From Isoetes taiwanensis (Eukaryota; Streptophyta; Lycopodiopsida; Isoetales; Isoetaceae), in contig JAJEKV010000305.1 of NCBI GenBank assembly GCA_021234155.1, positions 1 through 64,000 of the forward strand: a DNA stretch of 64,000 bases, written 5' to 3'. Below are positions 10,871 to 20,545 of the stretch, one piece after another (positions within the stretch are counted from its first letter, which is position 1; the number at the start of each line of letters is the position of its first letter). Under the pieces are notes generated by a model. That model made no database searches. It worked only from the letters and a program-made list of their open reading frames with translations, and was not told the DNA's origin. Position numbers and translations under genes: made by a program.

Positions 10871-11232
10871 ATAGCCACGCTTATAATTATCCGAAATGTA
10901 ATCATGAACGTCTTTAGGCTTGCACATGCTGATACGAAGCATTCTGCTGTTCAGAATGTACTCAACGTCCTTGTCATCATTCACGCAGTTCATGAGAAGC
11001 TCGTCTTCGTTTCTGTAGCTGTTAAGCTTGTCATTTCCCCGGCGGGGTAGTAATCCTCCGTCTTAAACTTCCCCCTTCCTGTCTTACCACATAAGTACAG
11101 GTACGCACCAGTGGGGTAGCGTTCTCTCGCTCCCTGTGGACGTACCATGTCACATCTTTCAGTTCATAGGTTTGTATCTTCGACGTTTGTATCTTCGAAG
11201 ATTGTCCCTTGCCTTTAATGACAATCTTGGGG
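10871..11232 (-). CDS. Exon with unknown domain, copy 1
   Basis: The exon follows an acceptor TTTTCAG at 11233 and ends at a GTAAGT donor at 10870. Allowing two single-base frame changes, it encodes a pattern WYVHRE, then AYLYLCGKTG, then Tyr-rich TEDYYPAGE, then YILNSRMLRISMC and DVHDYISDNYKRGY. The exon at 13430-14060 encodes the same succession (WYVTRD, FLYVC, KRYDDYEF, GYIVLDEAYFKL, QLYDYIAHYI), so this is a real conserved domain and not chance. I cannot name the family. It precedes the ParB-like domain and might be the DNA-reading part. Confidence 0.5.
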
Positions 11233-11467
11233 CTGAAAAGGCGCAAAAAACCTCTTTTTACATCAGGAAAATAGTTTTTTAACACAATTTTAAACACTTT
11301 AGTTCTAAGAAAAGTGGCTTAAAGAACCTCAAATTCATGCTATTTTACCCCTTTTTCTGTGGAAATTGACCCAAAAACACAACACTATTATTCAAAAAGT
11401 ATGATTCCGGACCTTTCTTTAGACATTCCACACCCCGTTTAAATTTAAACGATGGAGGTGGTCTCCC

Positions 11468-11910
11468 AGTATAAATTTATACCTACAGAGAAGACAGTCG
11501 TTCGATTTTATGCTCTTACGGTATAAATTTATACCGCAAGTGTTTGACAACTGTTTATTTTAATGACTGTGGTCTCCTTCTGTATAAATTTATACCGAGA
11601 GGGTTCTACAAAGGTATAAATTTATACTGCTTGTGCTCAGACAGTATAAATTTATACCGTTGCAGAACACTCGCGGTATAAATTTATACCGAAAGAGTTC
11701 TGCAACGGTATAAATTTATATCGTCTGAGCACGAGTGGTATAAATTTATACCGAGAGAGTTCTGCAACAGTATAAATTTATACCGTCTGAGCACGAGCGG
11801 TATGAATTTATACCGTTGCAGAACCCTCTCGGTATAAATTTATACAGAAGGAGTCCACCAACGGTATAAATTTATACCGTGGGAACTTAGACTCGGTATA
11901 AATTTATACC
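11468..11910. promoter_or_regulatory. Phased array of 13 palindromes in the divergent intergenic region
   Basis: Sites start at 11468, 11520, 11581, 11613, 11643, 11675, 11707, 11737, 11769, 11799, 11831, 11863 and 11895. From 11581 on the steps are 32, 30, 32, 32, 30, 32, 30, 32, 32, 32, mean 31.4 bp, three turns of B-DNA. Spacers are of two kinds, 16-nt GAGAGAGTTCTGCAAC and 14-nt GTCTGAGCACGAG, each also present as the reverse complement. The array lies between the two head-to-head genes, so a regulatory or binding role is likely; transposase or centromere-like binding are alternatives. Confidence 0.85.
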
Positions 11911-12175
11911 ATAGACCCAAGACCAAAAAAAACAAGAAGATTAAAAGAGATGCGGAACTAGAATGGTACGGATTAGAGACTTACGTGGCCATTTGCTTAT
12001 AGCTATTCGGGAGAGCAAATTGGGGTGAGTATATAAGGCGGAGCGCGAGTGGCTTCGAATCCGAACAGCGTATATAGAAAATAGACCGGCCGTCGCTGGG
12101 CTTAAGCACTTATGTTCTGTGCCTTTCCGTATAGCGGTTCTCCATAAGGTCTCCTATACGAATATCTGTAAGTTT

Positions 12176-12297
12176 TCGTATAAATTTATAATGTTTCTGT
12201 TTAAACTTACACCTTCTCTGTATAAATTTATACCATCTCTGTATAAATTTATATCTTTCGCTATCATTCCTCCTTCTGTGTCGTATAAATTTATACC
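12176..12297. promoter_or_regulatory. Promoter-proximal palindromes of the DUF7869 gene
   Basis: Four variants (12176, 12219, 12240, 12282) of the CGTATAAATTTATACC type lie just before the ATG at 12319, the last one only 22 bp upstream. Their TATAAATTTATA core could also act as TATA elements. The stretch 11911-12175 between the arrays holds no gene that I can see. Confidence 0.75.
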
Positions 12298-12318
12298 GTC
12301 AGACGCTACTTACTGACT

Positions 12319-13443
12319 ATGGCTGGAGAGAAAAGAGCTTCAGAGCCTCCATGTCCTGCCCGCAGGCTCCCTCCTCCGATGATTTTCACACCTCCTCCAA
12401 TGTCCCCAGGTAGTAGCCACGAAACTTCTGACTCTGATATTCAAAGCCCCAGCCCTGGCGTTTGTACACATCGGCTTTCACCACCAGTTCAGTTTACTCC
12501 ACCACAGCCTGCTCCTGAACGTCGTTTGCCCCCACCAATGCGTTTTACTCCACCACGGCCCACAGAACAACGAAACTTTCCTCCACTCATTCATTTCACT
12601 CCAGCAAGGAAGGACGAGCTTAGTCTCCCTCCTCCAGTTCGTTTTAGTCCGTCTCAATCCAGCGTAGACAGCCTCCCCGGAGGCAAATCACAATCAACTC
12701 CATTCATCTCGCTACTTGATACTACACTAAGTGGGAGCAGTCAGTGCCATGCAACTCCTGTATTCTATGACACTTCAGGAGCTGCTCAACTACGTCACCA
12801 ACCTCGACTACTTTTTCCCAGAGAGAGGGAAAGCAGCTCCCTCCAAGACCTGCCCACACCAAACCTCTCAGCATCTACTAGTACACCATCTGTTGCTCCC
12901 ATGTCAGACGAAGAAACACCTCATGTTGATCTCTCAGACGAGGACATAGCAAAGCCACAAGACTCTATGTTCGAATTCAAAGCTCCTGCGAGTGAAAACC
13001 TTAAGCGAAACTTACACAAGAAAGCTTGTACATCGCAAAGAAGAAAGAAACTTATGGACGAGGCTCACTTGAGGGCAACACATACAAAGCACTGTTGTTT
13101 TCAACGTTGTTTTCTTAAGATTGGACTAAAGGAATTGAGGTTGATTCGTGATAATTACAGTTCAATGACTCTGCTAGACCAAAGGGGCTACTTAGCCTTC
13201 AACATTAGGCCAGATTATGGTGAAAAGTTTACTTACACAGCTGGCGGTCACACCGTCTGTCAAATGAACTTTAAATTGATTCATGTTTTAGGCAGCAGAC
13301 GACTTCACCGCCTCAAGAAAAGGCTTGACAAGAATCCTGGCATTAATGACTACTGCCATTCAGGAAGTATATCCGGAATTCATGCCCTTCAATGTGTTTC
13401 CTGGATGGAAGGTTTCTTTAAGGAGTCATGCGAGAAACTCCTG
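12319..13443 (+). pseudogene. DUF7869-type gene, copy 1, N-terminal part only
   Basis: Open from ATG 12319 to the point where similarity to the copy at 14721 stops (CEKL, about 13440). Residues 1-125 carry five repeats of the form R-L-P-P-P-x-x-F-T-P. A Ser/Thr-rich acidic linker follows (DLSDEDIAK). Then comes the conserved domain with CTSQRRK, a paired Cys (HCC, RCF), the motif IRDNYSSMT, GYLAFNIRP, VCQMNF, GSRRLHRLKKRLDKNP and ALQCVSWMEGFF. The catalytic-like part is missing: after 13443 the frame continues only because it reads the antisense of the neighbouring minus-strand exon. The palindrome array lies directly upstream. Confidence 0.7.
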
Positions 13444-14060
13444 CAAGTACCACTGTCTTTCTTTTCTTGGGCTCCTTGGCAGCCACAGTCTGTCTTTGCT
13501 TCTTTGGTGGTGGTGGTGGTGGTGGTGCTTCAGGTTCGGACTCAGCAGAATTTGCCTCGTCATCCTTACTTCCAGTTTGGCTACTGCTTTCACCTGCCCC
13601 TGCTTCTTCTTCTTCAAAAGCACTGTGGTCCAGTGCTTCACTTCTGCTGCTCGAGACCGTCTTAAGAATAGTTGACAACGCCAGCTTATTTATATAATGG
13701 GCAATGTAATCGTAAAGCTGTTGCGGCTGCACGTTGACTAACTTAAAGTAAGCTTCATCGAGAACAATGTAGCCTTGTGACATCTTGAAGGAAAGTCTTG
13801 GCTGTTGCTTGGCCTGCCCAGCAACTGACTCCACGTGCTGTATAGATCCCATGCACACAAACTCATAGTCATCATACCGTTTCTGTCCTGGGCTGCGACA
13901 GACATACAGGAAAGTGACATTGCTGTCTCTTGTGACGTACCACTGGGTCTGAAAATTCTCGTAAATCTGTGGCCCAGAAGTCTCCTGTTCCTTTTCAGAC
14001 GAGGGTTTCCTGCTCGTGAGCTTGATGCTCCTTTTGGGTTTTGGAACACCTTGTTCCTGC
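13430..14060 (-). pseudogene. Unknown-domain exon, copy 2 (module 2 minus gene)
   Basis: The exon begins after the acceptor GTTGCAG at 14061 and is open to a stop at 13418. It encodes a basic start (PKPKRSIKLTSRK), the domain with WYVTRD, FLYVC, KRYDDYEF, GYIVLDEAYFKL and QLYDYIAHYINK, then a Ser/Glu-rich linker with seven prolines (from a GGT repeat on the plus strand) and KEPKKRKTVVLAG. Copy 1 reads VVVTKGKGADILFCG at the equivalent place, so similarity runs to about 13430 and then ends at the junction with the truncated DUF7869 copy 1. No ParB-like part follows. The head-to-head partner is the gene at 14721. Confidence 0.55.
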
Positions 14061-14111
14061 CTGCAACATCACAATAACTAACTGTTTTAGTAGAAGTGTA
14101 AACTAAAAAAC

Positions 14112-14670
14112 GTATTCCGGAATAACAATGTCTAAATTCTACTGCTAAAGCGCTAAAAAATGGCTAAATATGCATTAAATATAATGTTTTTGTAGCAAAA
14201 TTTCTGCGAGCTGAAGGCCAAAGTGTATTCCGGAATACACTTTGGCCTAGCGCTGAAGGCCAAAGTGTGCTGTAAGCCGAAGTGTATTCCGGCCGAAGTG
14301 TATTTCGGAATACACTTTGGCTTACAGGTGAAGGCCAAAGTGTATTCCGGAATACACTCTGGTCTCTATCTAAACAACATTTTTGAAATAAGCCCGTACA
14401 TTGTACTTTTGCCGCTCACCTCTCCATGCTGCGTGCTATGTAAAACAGAATAAAATAATGCAGAAGTATCCAAAGGCGCTAGATCGGAGCGGCTGGAGCT
14501 TTGAAAGCGGAATACACGACTGAGCGCCAAAAAATCTCTTTTTAAAGGTCACCTTCAGACACATGTTCATTTCTATGTATGTTGGAATACGTTTGGTTCA
14601 AAATGTGTGCTAACATGTATTCCGGAATAGCAGACTGCTCCTTGGGTTGACACTTCGTATTCTCGAATAG
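14112..14670. promoter_or_regulatory. Module-2 palindromes GTGTATTCCGGAATACAC
   Basis: Perfect copies at 14223-14240 and 14340-14357, a near copy at 14299-14316, shorter forms at 14112, 14617 and 14657, and half sites near 14285, 14507 and 14584. The site at 14223 is the centre of a 32-bp perfect palindrome (14216-14247) because GGCCAAA and TTTGGCC flank it. Like the module-1 array, the sites fill the space between a minus-strand exon and a plus-strand DUF7869 gene, but the sequence is unrelated. Confidence 0.85.
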
Positions 14671-14720
14671 CAAACTTGCACAAGTTACTTCCGTATCTCT
14701 ACTAGTTCCAGTTATTAAAG

Positions 14721-16468
14721 ATGGTTAATCGCATCCAGAATAGACTTCCACCACCTTTTGTTGCACCTAGTTCCTCTACTTCAATGGAAACGCCCGATGA
14801 GCATGTGCTTTTCCCTGGTGCCCAGGCTTCCTCATCTCCTGCCTCTACAACATCCTTGTTACTCCTAGACGATTCTCCAAGTCCATCACACAGTAGACTG
14901 CCACCACCTTTCCAACCGTCGCCAAGCCCTTTCAAGAGTAGGTTGCCTCTTCCCTTCGTTCCATCTCCACCTGTACACAGTAGGCTACCACCTCCTTTTG
15001 TACCATCACCAGAAGCTGCAGATGCTGCACCACAACAGGTGTTTCGAAAAAGACTGCCCCCACTATTTGTAGCTTCTCCTCTAACAGGAACAAGTACAAG
15101 GTCTGCAACACGCCCACAAGAATGTGAAATTCTCTATCACTTTTCTCACCATGACTTGTACACAAATGAAGACGATGTTGTAAAGTCCCCACCTCTTCCC
15201 ACAAATGTTGTGACACATGGGTTTGCAGAATTTAAAACAGCAATAAGAAAAATGTTTAATAAGGCGCCTAGTCAACATAATCAAGCAACAACATCCTATG
15301 GCCCATCACCTACATTTAACACTGTCCCTCCGAATTTTTCGGGTACTGTGTCACGTGGTTTATTTTCCTCCAGGAACACACCACTAAGGGAAGAGGAGGT
15401 CACTCCTAGAGTGGAACTCTCATCAGAGGATGAAGACCCTGACAAGGAACAACGAGATTACATATTCTCTAACCAATCTTCAAAGAAATTCAAAGTAGAT
15501 TTCAGCTTGAGAGCATGTTCTTCCGTAAGAAGAAGAAATCTGATGGGCGAGCAGAAAATAAGAAAAATTCTCATGACTACATGCTGTTCATTGGGATGTA
15601 TTAGCAAATTCAACATGGCTAAACTTCGTGCAATTAGAGACAATTACAGTTCTATGACAATATCAGATCAGAATGCCTACTTGGCTTATCATGTAAGACC
15701 AGACAGGCACAACTTCTTCCACTATATCAATCGTCAAGAAGTGTGTCAAAAATGCTTCATGGTCGTGCACCGCCTGGGTTCCTCCAGAATGTCTCGAATA
15801 CATAAAAGATTAGACAAAAACCCTAGCATTGATGACCACTGTGGGCCAGGAAGAGTTGTAACAATGCATGCCCTAGCTACTGTGGCATGGATGGAGAAAT
15901 ACTTCAGAGAAACGTGTGAAAAATTGCCAAACAGCAATATGTATCATTTGACAGATAACATCACAAAAAAAGATGTCTTCAAAGAATACAAAGAGACATG
16001 CAGTTAGTCTCAGCATATCCCTTATTCACATTTCACTAGATTGTGGAAAACTGAATTTGGCCTTGTAAAAATTCCTCGAAGACATAGAATGTCTATGTGC
16101 TCAACGAGTGCAGAATTGAAGAGTCAAAAAGAAACTGCAAGGACAGAGCTCGAAAAAAGTAAGTTCAAGTTCTTCATTCTCGTACTTGCATCATGTAATT
16201 GTTTTGACCTGCTTCCTTCAACAGACATTGTGCAACAGAAGCTTGCTAAACACCGTGATCAACAAGCAGCTGAGAGAAGGAAGCTTGCTAAGCATAGGAA
16301 AAAAGCTCTTGAGCATCCACTTGAGTACATGTCCGTTGTGATTGATGGAATGGATCAGAAAAAGACGACTCTACCTCATTTCTTGAACATTCCAAAAGAT
16401 GTGCCAGAAGAATGCTTTGTCAAGGTCCACCTCGTAGGGGCCATGCACAAGGCACCCAAAAATTTAAC
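14721..16468 (+). pseudogene. DUF7869-type gene, copy 2, 5' part
   Basis: Begins at ATG 14721. Five R-L-P-P-P-F-type repeats come first, then an acidic linker (ELSSEDEDPDKE), then the domain shared with copy 1 (CSSVRRRN, IRDNYSSMT, RLDKNPSIDDHC). An in-frame TAG at 16005 is followed in the same frame by LWKTEFGLVKIPR, so a single nonsense change separates two halves. A 66-bp GTAAGT...CAG stretch (16159-16224) is probably an intron, though it also reads open. The first acidic motif of the catalytic-like domain, VVIDGMDQKKTTLPHF, is at 16335-16380, then KVHLVGAMH. Coding ends at about 16468 where TGGTT-rich insertion sequence begins. The remainder is at 35110. Confidence 0.75.
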
Positions 16469-17260
16469 CATTATAAATAACCACTATAAAACCACTATGA
16501 TAGTGGTTTTCTATGCGAAAATATTTTTTCTCAATAAAATCCACATATCACAGTGGTTTTTAGAATGAAAATGTGGTTATATATGCTAGTTTATACTCTA
16601 ATATGGTTAACTAAAAGTGATGAAAGTTTTTGGTACCAGTTTGACATGTCATGGTGGTTAATTATGCAGTTTCGCAGCATTGAGAGTAAGAAATGGATGT
16701 TTACTTATTTTTTTAGATGTGTAGATGGTTTTGGGAGCGGTTTTAACTAGCAATACTTCAAGGTTTCTCTATATAGTTTAATAGCATATTTCTATTTGTG
16801 GTTTTCGTCCTAATTCTGTAAGAAAACACGACACGCCAAAATGTTAGTGGTTCTTGACTAGAAATACTTTAATTTTCTTAGACATAATACTTTTCATGTG
16901 AGGTTTTCCATGGTAATTTTCTAAGCTAACATGATTGTCCAATTGTTATTGGTTTTTTAACATGGTTTATTGATTGAATTTTGCAATTTCTTATTGAAAA
17001 ATAATGCTAGTGGTTTTTGTTAAGGAGCACATGGTTAGTGTGTGGTTTGACATCTACTTTCCTAAGTTATTATGGCTTTAAATTATTAGTGCTTTTAACA
17101 TGGTTTTGCTGGTCAATGTTTTTAATGTGGAAGCTAACATAGTCTATATGGTTGAATCTTTATGGTTTTTATTTGTAGTTGATGGTATTTTATAGTGGTT
17201 TTTATCTGAGCTTAACGAGCATAATTTGAGATATTAATTACACACCCAATTTCTAGGGTG
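16469..17260. repeat. TGGTT-rich element arm, left
   Basis: Begins with ACCACTATAAAACCACTATGAT and its mirror ATAGTGGTTTT, then many degenerate AGTGGTTTTT and CATGGTT words over 0.8 kb, always in this orientation after the first 60 bp. The segment 31055-32290 carries the same type of words on the other strand, which fits long degenerate terminal inverted repeats. Confidence 0.4.
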
Positions 17261-18424
17261 GAAATGATCTGAAGATTGTGGTGTAAGGTCTTCAAGTGCA
17301 CATGATTGTGATGTCGAGGTCATAGAAACCTTAAAAATTCAAGTAGTCCATTAACTTGTGAATATTTCTAATGGATTCGAAGTTTTAGGATCCGGACGCC
17401 GAAGGTAAAACTAATTTTGAATTGTTACATGTGTTCATCTCTATAGAATAGTTGTGATGTCGAGATTATGGAGATAGATAAAGGACCAACTTAGAACTGT
17501 AGATGTGAAGATGTCAACCTTAGTTTGTAGTTATGGATATACACACATTATGCTTGCGCACTATTATTTGATGTATTGCATGTTTATCTTCTTATCACTA
17601 TATGAAAATAAATTCAATAAATCAGATAAGAGAGAAGCCACAACTGGGCATCTCTCTAAACACAAAACCAGAGGAACTAACTCCACCTCATGGCTAAAAG
17701 CAACTATCTAGTTAATCACGTTAAAATATTTGCTAGCAAACATAGGGGCATAATGAAGACTAAATGAAAATGAAGGTATGGCTAATTAAGATAGAATTAT
17801 GCAAATTGAGATAGGGCTAACAATACAGATGAAAAGGTCTACATTTCCATGAGGTACTCGCATTTCAATTCAGACGAAATGGTGCACAAGTGAAAAGTAT
17901 AAAATAGAAATATACAAGGCTATACTAATCATGCTTCGAAGCAAGGTCTCTCATAATTGAATGCCAACATAATTGAACAAACTCGCGCATAGACTTCATT
18001 GCAATTCTCATGTTGTATATTAACACATATATATTGTACCATATGTTGAACAAACTCCCAGATAGACTCCATTGCAATTTCAAATCTGGAAGCAACATAC
18101 ACATATAGTACGAAGTAAGAAAGACTTACCATTATGACTTATCAAAAAATGGATGAACATGACAAGGTACTTTTGATAACGAAGGAACTTGAGAAAATAT
18201 ACAAAAGCAAAGGCTAAAGTGGTGGCTTTTGTCTCATCCTCTAGGATACAACCATCCCATTTCAAAGCTAGATATAATTAGAAGCAGATTAAATAAGTCT
18301 GATATGGCCTTTTAAAATCATAGAACAGGAAAAGCCATGACACGATAATACAAAGGAATTCCAACCTCTAAGCACTGTCTTCTAATTCATAGAAGAAATA
18401 TTGTTTTGCATAAGAAGGCAATTT
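17261..18424. other. No gene seen
   Basis: AT-rich sequence inside the insertion. Short open frames (for example 17505-17711) have no motif or sensible composition. Two partially similar phrases about a guanine-rich GATGTCGAGGTCAT word occur near 17310 and 17457. Confidence 0.5.
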
Positions 18425-19085
18425 TGTTTCACTTGCCTCAAACATGCCAACTTGGCTCAAACATCACATGCGGCTCAACCATGCCCCTAGGCTTAAACAT
18501 GGCACGTGGCTTAAACTGGACACATGGCTCAAACATAATATCAAACATGCCATTAGGCTCAAAACATGGCACATGGCTCAAACATGATATGTGGCTCAAA
18601 CATGCCACTAGGGTCATAAAAATGCTCTTTCAAATGATTTATTTTTTTGAAAGGATGAAATATGATTTTGTATGCTTTGAAATGTTGTGCCCCTAGGCTC
18701 AAGCATGCCCCTAGGCTTGAACAGGCCACCTTGGCTCAAACATGTCACGTGGCTCAAACATACCACATAGGCTCAAACACCTTGGCTCAAACATGCCCCT
18801 AGGCTTAAACATACCACCAGGTCATAAAAATGCTATTTTATTTTGTTTAAGGATGAATGTCTTTTTATGGTTGAAATGTTTTACCCCTAGGCTAGAATAT
18901 GCCACCTTGGCTCAAACATGACACGTGGTTCAAACATGTCACCTTGGCTCAAACATGAGATGTGGCTCAAACATTCCCCTGGGCTCAAACATGATGTGTG
19001 TCTCAAAGTGGACACGTGGCTCAAACATAAGCCTCATAGACTCAAACATGAGACATGGCTCAAATATGCCACTAGGCAGGCATAA
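18425..19085. repeat. GGCTCAAACATGCCAC repeat, second locus
   Basis: Short tandem words GGCTCAAACATG followed by CCACTAGG, CCCCTAGG or CACGTGG, period 14-20 bp, interrupted by non-repeat DNA near 18630-18690 and 18820-18890. The core is the same as in the 225-bp satellite at 3260-4145, but without the 225-bp higher-order unit. Confidence 0.75.
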
Positions 19086-19550
19086 AAAAAACATGGTGTT
19101 AATCTCTTTAATTTCTGGTTGGATCTTTATTTTTCCTTCTGGTGTGTACGAACCCCTGCCATTCCAAGAAAATTCCACGGCGTAGCCATAGCCAGTTTGT
19201 GACCACTGTTTTTTGTTAATTTCAGGTGCACCATTGAAACTTTCATGGGGTTCACATGGAAAAAATTAGAGGCCCTTGATTTGAGAATATTTCACAAATC
19301 AATGGTCCACAAAAGAAGACGAAAACATCCCATAAAAAATTAATACACGTGACTATAATGTGGCCGAAATTTAAAACCGCATATTTATTACATAAGATTT
19401 TAAAAGGTTTTTCTTGGTATTCGTATGCAAATACAGTAAATGCTGACGGTGGCATGCTGGATTCCAAACATGAGCATCTAGGGTTTTTTCTTGTGTTGCC
19501 GTGTGTCGCTGGGGCAAATGGTTTCCCTATTCAAGACTGCGCAGGAGGTG

Positions 19551-19893
19551 ATGGCGGCGATGGGGAGGAGCAAGGCGCACAGGTCTTTTGTTGGGCTCCA
19601 GCTCTTCCTACGCTTATGGGAAGCGACTTGAAGCTAAGCAGTCCTGCAGTGCGCGAGCCAAAAAAAACCGCCCACAAAGAAGGTGCGCCCAACAGAAGCT
19701 TGAGCTAAGATATACTGTTGAAGCTAGCAACGAAGATGACCGGTTTGCTAAGGATCACATCAGAAGGCATACGTTTGTGCTGTATGTAACGAGTTTGGAG
19801 ATGATCTTTGCACAAGTGTTTCACTTATCCTGCATTGGAGTTGATTCAGTGCCTGCAGAAGAAAATTGGCTTTGTCGGGATTGTACTAATGGC
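19551..19893 (+). pseudogene. PHD-finger gene fragment
   Basis: From an ATG at 19551 the sequence is weakly coding in several frames, then gives VCAVCNEFGDDL in one frame and VFHLSCIGVDSVPAEENWLC plus RDC in another, the two halves of a C4HC3 PHD finger. A short deletion near 19815 removes the middle Cys pair and shifts the frame. A possible donor follows GGCCAG at 19893, and a second exon-like stretch runs 20132-20214 ending at GTAAGC. PHD fingers read histone tails in chromatin proteins; this copy cannot fold as a normal finger. Captured fragment or dead duplicate. Confidence 0.6.
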
Positions 19894-20215
19894 CAGGTTT
19901 GTTTATTCGCGAGTTAGAATTTGATGAGGTTTAGCTTCCAGATTTTTTGTGTTGTCGAAGAAGATTGCTTGTTCGTTTGTGGGCTCCGTGCCGTGAGCTA
20001 AACAGGGCTCAGCGAAAATGCGCCATAGCCAGAAGGGCATGAAGAAAAATCGCCTCGTTTTTTCGCCATGTTTTTGCCTTGCATAATCTGTGTTCTTGCC
20101 TTGAGGTTTTTGCATAATCTGTGTTTTGTAGGGCTTGGAGCACTATTGCAGGAGATCCTTGCCACAGCCACAAAAGAAAAACTTGTTGAAGATCCTCAAA
20201 GGCTAGTTCATCAGG

Positions 20216-20545
20216 TAAGCCAAGGGCATAGGATTCTTGTTGGGGTTCGATTCCCCAAGCCCTGGTCTGTTGCAAGTCTGAGTTGTATTAGCATCAGAAA
20301 TTAAACTGGATTGTGAGGCTTCAAATAAGTTTAAGCCCTGAGCATCGGATTGGAACTGGGGTTCGACTCCCCAGGCTCATAATTTTTTATTTGGTCAAGC
20401 TGCTGATTTTCAGATATTGTATTTATTCAATGGTTTAGTGGAATGTTAGGGGTAAGTCAAATATGGGGGTTTTGACCCCATCTTGACTTGCATTTGAGGG
20501 CTGGACTTCCGCCCCATGGCATATGCTGTGAGATATGCCAGCATC
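20216..20545 (+). repeat. tRNA-like SINE units
   Basis: Two stretches end with a tRNA T-arm: TTGGGGTTCGATTCCCCAA at 20244-20262 and CTGGGGTTCGACTCCCCAG at 20357-20375. Both contain a box B (GGTTCGANTCC). Downstream, 20461-20545 shares ATGGGGTTTTGACCCCATC and a GGCATATG motif with 41455-41545. No full cloverleaf forms, so I read these as SINE pieces and not tRNA genes. Confidence 0.55.

Larger units (their letters stand above)
8215..11232 (-). pseudogene. Multi-exon gene: unknown domain + ParB-like domain + methyltransferase-like region
   Basis: Exons read on the minus strand are 10871-11232, about 10646-10720, 9953-10640, 9375-9610, 9167-9305, 8819-9113 and 8215-8602, mostly with GTAAGT-type donors and AG acceptors that keep phase. 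Order of parts: a domain also present at 13430-14060, an acidic linker, a ParB-like domain, a charged helical region, then a segment reading YRVIAPGWGQLWTLIF and later NYIWLKTN plus CFEHF. The last part resembles the strand after the catalytic motif of Rossmann methyltransferases. No DPPY or NPPY motif is visible. Damage: in-frame TAGs in the 9953 and 9305 exons, two frame changes in the first exon, one near 10640 and one near 8960. First coding exon not found. It lies head to head with the DUF7869 gene at 12319. Confidence 0.55.

Noticed and set aside
11581-11910. CRISPR-like array (16-bp palindromic repeats with 14-16-bp spacers)
   Set aside because: Spacers are not unique; they belong to two sequences in both orientations, units are far shorter than CRISPR, and the context is an intron-bearing plant locus.
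13443-13675. C-terminal 70 residues of the DUF7869 copy 1 frame
   Set aside because: This part is the antisense of the minus-strand exon; similarity to copy 2 ends at about 13440.
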